Origin: Baffinella frigidus
Lineage: Eukaryota > Cryptophyceae > Cryptomonadales > Baffinellaceae
Length of the DNA stretch: 11,490 nt
Direction: 5' to 3'
Assembly: GCA_026770585.1 (NCBI GenBank)
Contig: MU646362.1
Span: forward strand, 923,050-934,539
Shown: positions 1 to 9,100 of the stretch, one piece after another
Layout: the number at the start of each line of letters is the position of its first letter
Position numbering within the stretch: the first letter of the stretch is position 1
The notes under the pieces: model-generated
What the model was told of the DNA's origin: nothing
The model's input: only the letters and a program-made list of their open reading frames with translations
Databases searched by the model: none
Made by a program: the position numbers and the translations under genes

Positions 1-1
1 C

Positions 2-45
<44 letters not shown>

Positions 46-84
46 GAGAGCGAGCGAGAGAGAGAGAGAGCGAGAGAGAGAGAG
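1..84. repeat. (AG)n microsatellite
   Basis: Almost pure AG dinucleotide with sporadic CG interruptions, running from the window edge to just before the last readable exon. On the coding strand it is CT-rich and could act as a polypyrimidine tract, or encode Leu/Ser if read through. Confidence 0.95.
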
Positions 85-102
85 GTTTATTGGATCCGCC
101 AC

Positions 103-133
103 ACGTCGCTGGTGCCGCAGCGCCGCTGGGTCC
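103..133 (-). CDS. Exon 15 (start firm, end uncertain): CNBD2 alpha-C
   Basis: Acceptor ctcgtgcag; the first base completes a Gln codon with CA of exon 14, reading FEQDPAALRHQRR. This resembles the start of the CNBD alpha-C helix (x-x-P-x-x-x-x-x-x-R-R-x-A). Two GT dinucleotides at 104-101 could be donors; the phase-0 choice gives the end used here. Otherwise the frame continues through VADPINL into the CT-rich microsatellite and off the window. No stop codon is seen, so the true C-terminus is unknown. Confidence 0.45.
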
Positions 134-3100
134 CTGCACGAGAAGTGTTTGTTGCATAGGTTTAGGGTTTAGGGTTTAGGGTTTAGGGTTTAGGGTTTAG
201 GGTTTAGGGTTTAGGGTTTAGGGTTTAGGGTTTAGGGTTTAGGGTTTAGGGTTTAGGGTTTAGGGTTTAGGGTTTAGGGTTGAGTGTTTAGTGTTTAGTG
301 TTTAGTGTTTATTGTTTATTGTTTATTGTTCAGGATTCAGAGTTGAGGGTTCAGGGTTCAAGGTGTAGGGTTTAGTGTTTGGTGTTTAGTGTGTGGAGTT
401 CAGCGAGTGGGGTTTAGGGTTTAGGGTTTAGGGGTTAGGGTTTAGGGTTTCGGGTTTAGGGTTTAGGGTTTAGGTTTATGGGTTTCGGGTTTCGGGTTAA
501 GGGTTTCGGATTTCAGGTTCAGGGTTTCGGGTTCAGGGTTTTGGGTTCAGGGTTTTGGGTTCGGGTTTCGGGTTTCGGGTTTCGGGTCTCGGGTTTCGGA
601 TTTCGGGTCTCGGGTTTTGGATTCAGGGATTTGGGTCTCGGGTTCAGGGTTTCGGGTTTCGGGTTTCGGGTTTCGGGTGTCGTGTTTCGGGTCTCGGGTT
701 TCGGGTTTCGGGTTTCGGGTTTCGGGTTTCGGCGCTGACTGTTCGAAAACTTCAGAGAGCTCAGACTGGTCGAGAGAGTAGAGAGTGACCGCGCCCTTGG
801 CCCGCACTGTCTCCTGGTACGTCTGCGTTCGAAAAAAAAGTGATCAGTCAACCCGACAAGCGATTAGTCAACCCGACACGTTCGGTCGCACACCCTCTGT
901 CGGATGCCCGAAACACTAGGCGCTCGCTTCCTCCCAAAGCAGAGAGAGAGAGTGAGTGAGTGAGAGAGTGAAAGAAAGAGAGAGAGAAAGAGAGACAGAG
1001 TGAGTGAGAGAGTGAAAGAGAGAGAGAGAGAGACAGAGTGAGTGAGTAAGTGAGAGAGAGAAAGATAGAGAGCTGAGAGAGAGAGTGAGAGAGAGAGCTT
1101 GGGCCTCCCAGGAGACTCTGCCGTGCAGTGACACACACGGCCGCTTCACCGCAGAGGGCAAGGCGGGACGGGACGCGTTCGAGAGCTGTGATCCACTTAG
1201 TGCGGTCCACGTTTCACGTCATAAGTGGCCACTCTGAGTCACGCTATAAGTGGCCACTCTGAGTCACGCCATAAGTGGCCGCTCTGAGTCACGCCATAAG
1301 TGGCCGCTCTCAGTCTGCGCTCGAGAGCACACCCTCCGGCAGATGCTTGCTACTCTCGCTTCCTCCCGGGCTAAAAAAACAATTTCAGGCACGTCTGTTT
1401 ATTCTAAGGTGGGCCCGCGCCCGTTGGGTCACCCAGGAGACTCTGTGTTGCAACTGGATTTCATAGGAAAACGGTTTTAATTTAAAACTTTTGGATTCAA
1501 TCAAATTATTACATGAATGCTTTGATATTACTAGTAAAACTCATTACGTGTAGTAAATTTCGTTGCCAGAAAGGTTCAAATTAGAACCGTTTGCCTATGA
1601 GACTGCAGGTGTACCGTGCCAGCGAGCATTTCAGCGAAGCCGATGCAGCGGGTCTCGCTGTTGATCCCCTCCAACCGCCCCTCGCAGAACTCCGCCAGCG
1701 CTCCTGCATCCAGTTTGGGGTTTTGGGGTTGGGGTTTGGGGTTTGGGGTTTAGGGTTTAGGGTTTAGGGTTTGGGGTTTAGGGTTTAGGGTTTAGGGTTG
1801 AGGGTTGAGGGTTTGGGGTTGAGGGTTGAGGGCTAAGGTTTTATGGTTCAGAGTTTAGGGTTTAGGGTTTAGGGTTTAGGGTTTAGGGTTTAGGGTTCAG
1901 GGTTTAGGGTTTAGGGTTTAGGGTTGCACCGCCCTTGCGGAACACGAACGCCATATCGGCTCGCAGCCCCTCCTCGCATATCACGTCCCCTGTTTCGACA
2001 GGCGGAGAGAGATGGTTATTCACTGAAGGACCCTACGGTAGGCAACCCGTAGGGACATAGGGGGGTTCCTACGGACACGACGCCACCCTAACGGAGCGGG
2101 GGAGGAGGATTTTGAACAACCCTTAAGCGACACGACCTAGGACCCTACGGTAGGCAACCCGTAGGGACATAGGGGGGTTCCTACGGATAAGGTAACGGAA
2201 AGGTCGCCCCCCCCTTGTGGAACACAAACGCCATGTTGGCTCTTAGACCCTCCTCGCATGTCACGTCCCCTGCAGCGCAGGGTTTGGGGGTTAGGGGCTA
2301 GGGGTTAGGGGTTGAGAGCTCTGGGGTTGGGCGTCAACAACAAGCGCCAGACAACGCACGGCCAGCTCTCCGCTGTCCGCCCACCACTCCTTTGGAGCGG
2401 TGGGACTCGGGACAGCTGGGAGGGTGGCCCTTGCACCGAACAGGGAGGGGGAGGGAGGGGATGTCGGTGGTGTTCCGCTTGCGCGTCCGGAAGTGCTTCC
2501 AGAAGCACTCTAGCTCTGTTTGAGTTACGTTTCGTCTCATTAAAAACATTTGGACGTAGATGGACGGTTAATTTGTAAACTGATAATGATGAGGCGAGAT
2601 TTAGTGGGACAGAGCTAGACAGTGATCCTCGCACGTGATGGTAAAGTAGGGTCGTTTGAGATGCAAATATCCGCCTTTACCCTACACGACCCTACTTTAA
2701 AGTACGTGCAGGGTCATTTAATTGATGGTCAAACCTCGCTCTGCAGAGCGAGGTTAGACCATCAAGTTGCAAACGTATTGTCGTTTCGGGTGCAAATGTG
2801 GACCACTTTGAAAGGCGTGGTTACCATCATTGAAGTCGAGGCGGTTGGCGGCCATGCGTCGTGCGATCCTCTCCGAGGCTGCTATCGATATCCCCCGCAG
2901 CTCTGGCACCCACAACTGCAAAGGGGGTTCGGGTTTGGCGTTTGGCGTTTGGGGTGTGGGGTTTGGCGTTTGGGGTATCGGGTATCGGGTTTCGGGTATC
3001 GGGTTGCTCCAAGGCTGCTATCGATATCCCCCGCAGTTCTGGCACCCACAACTGGTACAGCGGTTTGGGGTTTGGGGTTTGGGGTTTGGGGTTTGGGGTT

Positions 3101-6100
3101 TGGGGTTCGGTGTGTGGGATTTGTGGTTTGTGGTTTGTGGTTTGTGGTTTGTGGTTTGTGGTTTGGGGTGTGGGGTGTGGGGTGTGGGGTTTGGGCCTTC
3201 GGGTTTGGGGTTTGACTTTCGACTTTCGTGTTTCGGGTCTCAGGGTTCAGGTTTCGGGTTTGGGGTCCGGGACTGTTGTACGGATGCAGGGTGCGATCGA
3301 CTGCGGTTTTGTGTTTAGTGTTGATGGTTTAGTGTTCAGTGTTGAGGTTTCAGGGTTCAGGCTCTCGCACCGTAGTGCGGATACAGGGTGCGATCGACTG
3401 CGGGTTCAGGGTTCATGGCTCAAGGTTTATGGTTAGTTTTCAGGGTTTAGGGCTCAAGGTTTATGGTTAGTTTTCACGGTTTAGGCTCGTTTTCAGGGTT
3501 TCGGCTCGCACCGTAGTGCGGAGGCAGAGTGCGATGTGCTGTGGGTTCAGGGTTCAGGGCTCAAGGTTTATGGTTCAGTGTCCAGGGTTCAGGCTCAATT
3601 TACCTATGCCACAGTAATTTATCCTATGATTTCTCTTATGCAATCAACGTTTGGGTTGGGTCTCCTCTGAGTGTGGGCTCTTTTTCAGGGTTTCGGTTCG
3701 CACCGTAGTGCGGAGGCAGAGAGCGATGGACTGCGGGTTCAGGGTTTAGGGCTCACGGTTTATGGTTCAGTGTTCAGGGTTTAGGGCTCAAGGTTGATGG
3801 CGTCGGGTTTCGGGTTTCGGCGCGCACCGTAGTGCGGAGGCAGGGAGCGATGGACTGAGTCGCTATCTCCGCAGCCATCTCCGGGAACGACTTCAGCACC
3901 TGCCACCGCGCGGGAAGTCCTCAGCCATCAACCCACACAGCGGACTACGAAGGGATTTTCGGGCTCTGAGCGCCCGAGTTTCCGTTACCTGATCCGGAGG
4001 AACCCCCCCTATGTCCCTACTGATTGGCCACCATAGAGTCCTAGGTCGGATCGCGTAAGGGTTATTTGAAATCCCTTCGGAGTCCGCTGTGTGCGTGGAG
4101 GTGCCGCGGGATGTAACTTTGCGAAATTAGCACAGTCACGAGGTTGGAACACCTTATCCTGGTACAATGTTTTACAACCCCACATGTAAATAGGCTCCTC
4201 CAGCATTCTCGAGTGGAATCGGAGGCTTCGCCAAGAGTACACATGCCACTCTGAAATGATGGCTGTAGTAGTTCGAGTGAGTCGCTATCTCCGCAGCCAT
4301 CTCCGGGAACGACTTCCGCACCTGCCACCGCGCGGGGGGGGACGTGTTAAGTCATCAACCCTTTACAATCTCCCCAACCAGCGGGGTTTGGTCAAAGCCC
4401 GACGCACGCACCTGCTCCAAGTCGTTTCGCCTCGGCATGTACAAGTAGCAGAAATTCACCTGGGTTGGGGTCACAGCTCCCGTCTCCTAAACCCTCAACC
4501 CGAACCCTCAACCCTACACCGAAAACTCTGAACAGCCCCCGTCGCCCAGCTCCTGAACACTCAACCCAAATATTCGAAGTTATCGAAATATTCGAAGTCA
4601 TCGCCCTGGCGGCGGTGAAAAGTAAGCGGTGTTTGGTCGAAATCGGCGGGGGACTTCAAACCCAAAACCTAAGCCCGACTCAAACCCAAACCCTAAGCCC
4701 GACTCAAGCCCAAACTCTACGCCCGATTCAAACCCAAACTCCGAACCCCAAACCTCAAACCCAAACCCTAAGCCCGTCTCGCACACCTGCTCCATGTCGT
4801 TTCGCCTGAGCATGTACAGGTGGCAGAAATCCACCTGGTGTGGGGTTTAGGGTTTAGGGTTGAGGGTTTGGGGTTTGGGGTTTGGGGTTTGGGGTTTAGA
4901 GGTGAGGGTTTAGGTTTTTGGGTTTTGGGTTTAGGGTTGAGGGCTTAGGGTTTAGGGTTTAGGGTTCAGGGGTTAGGGTTTGGGGTGTAGGGTTTAGGGT
5001 GAGGGGTTTATAATTTATGGTTTAGGGGTTTCGGGTTTCGGGTTTCGGGTTTCGGGCTCAGGGTGCAGGGTATAGGGCTCAAGGTTTAGGGTGTAGGGCT
5101 CAGGGTTTAGGGTTTAGGGTGTAGGGTGCAGGGTGTAGAGTGTAGGGTGTAGGGTGTAGGGTGCAGGGTGTAGGGAGTAGGGTGAGACAGAGGTGACAGT
5201 CGCGGTGCGGCGCGCCTCCATCCAGAGAGAGAGCTCTCCGAAACACTGCCCTGGCTCCAGTACCTGCTTCCCAGCGTCGGGTTTAGGGTTTCGGTTTGGG
5301 GTTTGGGTGTGGGGTTTTGGGTCTCCCTTCGGATCGAGTACCTGAGCTAGGGTGGCGTGCAACGTTTAGGGTTTAGGGTTTAGAGTTTAGGGTTTAGGGT
5401 TTAGGGTTTAGGGTTTAGGGTTTAGGGGTTTGTTTCGAACACCGTTTACCAAGACGTGGGTCTCACGGAGATACACCCTAAACCCAGGTATCGAGACACC
5501 TAGGGTTTTGGACGCGTCGGATACTGTGACTTGAAAATCTCTTTTCCACTGCATAGTCGACGGATCTGTACATGCCAACTTTTTGGTAAGAAAACATGAA
5601 GGCCTCCAGCCCTGGACGCTTCCCTAAAACCACATATTTTTAAGAAATTGAGAACAGTCGGTCTTTTCACCCTTCGGTCGAGGAGATTCGGGTGTGGCAG
5701 GTACCGACACGACTATGATTTTGGACGCTTCGGCGACGGTGACTTGGACGTTGCCCTGTTTCAGGAGGTACATCTCCGCGCCTGTCGTCCCTTCTGCTGC
5801 GATTACCTGTCGTGGGGTTGGGGTTTGGGGTTTAGGGTTTAGGTTTTAGGGTTTAGGGGTTGGGGTTTGGGGTTTGGGGTTTGGGGTTTGGGGTTTGGGG
5901 GTTGGGGGTTGGGATGCAGGGTGTGGGGTTTGGGGCAGCGCAGGAAAAGGGGGACGTTGTCTCACACTCACTTCGCCTAGGCACGAAACCCTACACCATA
6001 CACCCTGAATCCTGCGCCCTGAGCCCTACGTCGCGCACACAGGGCGGGACGACGGGGCCACAACTTGGTTTGGGGTTTAGGGTTTAGGGTTCAGGGATTG

Positions 6101-9100
6101 GGGTTTGGGGTTTGGGGTTTGGGGTTTGGGGTTTGGGCATTGGTGCGGACCTGGCCGGGGACGTTTTAAGTGTACAGGGCTTAGTTTTAAGTGTACAGGG
6201 CTTTAGGGCTGTGGTTCAGAGTTTGGGATATAGTATTGGGGGTGTGGGGCGGGACGGTGCGGACGGGGTCACTATGCCCCAACTAATTTCTCCTATTCAA
6301 TCTCCTATCGAAAAGGAACTGATTCAGTTATCTTCCGAGATGAACTTGGTTTGGGGTTCTGGGCGGACCTGTCCGGGGACGGTGCGGACGGGGTTGCGCG
6401 CCATGTGGATGACGCACTGCGAGATGAACGCGTCCGTCGTGTTCTTGAACAGGTTCGATGAGGACAGCGCCTTCGGGAACAGCTTGTGGATCACCCGATA
6501 CTGCGCGAGGGGGGTGCGGGAGGTGGTCACGAGGTGGTCACGAGGTTCGTGTGCCCCCATTAACCGACGGATAAGGCACGCATGCAGCCTGGTTCAGGAG
6601 GAGAGTGCGGTGGGGGATAGTTTGTGGATCACGCGATACTGAGGAGAGAGACTAAGTTAATTGTTTGGTACCGGGAATTCTGCGTTCGCGCCGTAAGTGG
6701 TTGATTCACGGTACAAATAATAGAAAGACGCGGAGGAGGAGAGCGCCTTCGGGAACAGCTTGTGGCTCAGGCGGTACTGCGCGGGTTTAGGGGTCAGGGT
6801 TTAGTATTCAGGGATTGGGGTTTAGGGTTTAGGGTTTAGGGTTCAGGTTTCAGGGTTTAGGGTTTAGGGTTTAGAATTTGGGGTTTGGGGTGTAGGGTTT
6901 GGGGTGTAGGGTTCAGGGTTTAGGGTTAAGGGTTTAGGGAGCGGACCTGCATCTCGAGGGGGAGCTCGTCGAGAAAGCGCTTCTCGAAATCGACATACGG
7001 ATTCGCGTACCGGAAGTCCTGCGCCCCAGGATAACGTCAGACCTTTCTTTCTTTCAAGCACAGTCAAAAGCCGGGGCCCCAAAACTCCTCCAATGCCCGC
7101 AATGTCCTTGGCGCCGCACGCCAACTTAGCTAACGCACGTTAACATTGAACCGCCGCACGTTAACACCAGACCTTTCTTTCATTCACGCACCGTCAAAAT
7201 ACCGCAGGTGACCCTCAAACCGCCGCACGTTATCATCAAACCTTTCTCGCTGGCATACAGTAGAGCGAACACGGTCAACACCCCAGGTTAACGTCAAAAG
7301 ACCGCAAGTTATCATCAACCCTTTTCTGCCTGGCAAGGTCCCTGTTAAACATTACTTCGGTCCCATAAACCAACAAAATAGCACCAAAGTCCTATTCCAT
7401 TATTCCATGCTAATGTATTCAAGCGTGCTCAGTCAAAAGCCAGGGTCCCGGGGTAGCAAGTGTCGCACAACTTATCCCTTAAGTGGCCAGTAGGCTCATA
7501 CGCCCTACCGTAGGGCCCTAGGACCTGTCTAGGACCTCTTGCGGGTCAATTTTGACCGGCTGGCCACTTAAGGGATACAGTCTGCTACTGCCGTCATACA
7601 CCCCGGATTTCCAGCTCTGCCTCACCCGGGTTGGCTGACCATGCTTAAGTTGCCATGCTGGGTTCGCGGTACCAATCCGTCAACTTTGGAGCGGAAAAGA
7701 GCCTGGGCGCACCAATAGACTGCGACGGAGCCAGGTTTTGAGACTCACCCCGTGGCGAAGATCATCATGAGGGTTTGACAACTTTAGGGTTTGACAACTT
7801 TAGGGGTTGACAACTCTAGGGTTTGACAACTTTAGGGGTTGATTCTCACGAAGTAGTCGAAGATGCCGTCGCGCAGCTCACCGTCGATGTTGTTGTGTGC
7901 CATGAATGACGCCACAGCGTTGATCTGGTTGTCTCGCTCTGCAAACAAACACTCGAATTCAGTCACCCTCTCGAGTTCAGTCACCCTGAACCCTAAAACT
8001 ACACCACACAGCGGACTACGAAGGGATTTTTTTTTATCTGGTTGTCTCGCTCTGCGAACAAACACTCGAGTTCACTAATCTGGTTGTCTCGTTCAGTCAA
8101 CTCGAGCCGATGCCACCGCGAGGCTCTGGGTGTCTCACTCTGCGTTCGAAAACTCGAGTTTTGGTGCTACACCATCACTTAATCTTCCTTTGGAAGAAGT
8201 TGTTATTTGGAACAAACGCTCGAGTGCAGGTGCTCGCATCTGATCCGGGGACATGTTTAATTTAATAGAAAAAGAATCCCTATTTGTTCATAGGACTTAG
8301 ACGAAGGTTAATTAGGGCCCTAGTTAAATTTAATTAGGGCCATCATCCGGTTTGATAGGCCATTTTTAAAAAAATAAACATGTTCCTGGATGACATCTGC
8401 CACGCCAGACTCCTGGAGGGAGTACATCGCTGGAATTCGTCTTTCAAGACGGTGATGACTTTTGACAACAACAGCGCCATGGACGAATTGACTTTTGACG
8501 GACCCTTCCCAGCCTCTGGCGTGGTGGTTGTCTCGCTCTGCCATCGGAAACTCGAAATCCCTTAAGCGACAAGACCCAATCCCTTAAGCGATACGACCTT
8601 AAGCGATAAAACCTAAATCCCTTGAGCGATAAGACCAGAAAGTTATGGTCCTCGCATCCTTGTCTTCTCCTCTTCCGTAAACACTAAGCCCTGCGTATGA
8701 CCCCCCCTATGTCCCAGGGTTCAGGGCCCACACAGCGGACTTCGAAGATATTTTGAATAAAACCTAAGCGACAAGACCTAGGACCCTACAGCAGGCAACA
8801 TGTAGGGACATAGGGGGGTTCATACGGGCCTGCACCCTACACCCCAACCCCCCTAAACCCTGAACTGGGACGCATCGTGCCACTGTGCAAGTGCGGACCC
8901 ACAAACAGTGTCGGGCCACAAAACCTGTTCACAAACAAAGCCATATCCCAACCCCCAAACCCAGAACGGAGGGGCCAAGCTTCAGGCGCCGGCAAGACAA
9001 AAATAATTCTTCAGCACGTAAATACCTATCCCTTCGATGACCATAGGGTAAATATTCACCCTAGCTCGCCCTAGGCAGGTCCTAGGGCCGGGCGTATGAG

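Noticed and set aside
158-283. A true chromosome end (telomere)
   Set aside because: Array is short, interstitial, inside an intron with coding exons on both sides, and grades into variants.
478-851. Overlapping frames on both strands encoding GFRVSGF- or ETRNPKP-type repeats
   Set aside because: They are translations of the TTTCGGG heptamer block (7-nt unit gives a 7-residue period in any frame); only the exon 14 part at 740-822 is real.
848-1210. Minus frames rich in LSLSLSHSL
   Set aside because: Translation of the GA/GTGA microsatellite. The attached AAVCVTARQSLLGG looks CNBD-like, but its phase does not fit between exons 13 and 14, which join perfectly without it.
2622-3436. Plus-strand frames of 160-197 residues (FGVWGLG repeats)
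   Set aside because: They run through palindromes, exon 11 in antisense and TTTGGGG repeats; repetitive, no family signature, three overlapping registers equally open.
3274-3899. CRISPR-like array (five 27-nt units with spacers)
   Set aside because: Units are exonic copies with splice borders; spacers are heptamer-derived and unequal, and the genome is eukaryotic.
4009-4328. Minus frames of 77-88 residues over the MITE and exon 10 copy
   Set aside because: They start or end inside the inverted-repeat element and show no conserved domain; only short repeat-related parts are informative.
7029-7330. Possible exons or RNA gene in the acgttaac/cctttcttt repeats
   Set aside because: Stops in all frames, no cloverleaf or snRNA-like features; best described as diverged tandem repeat.
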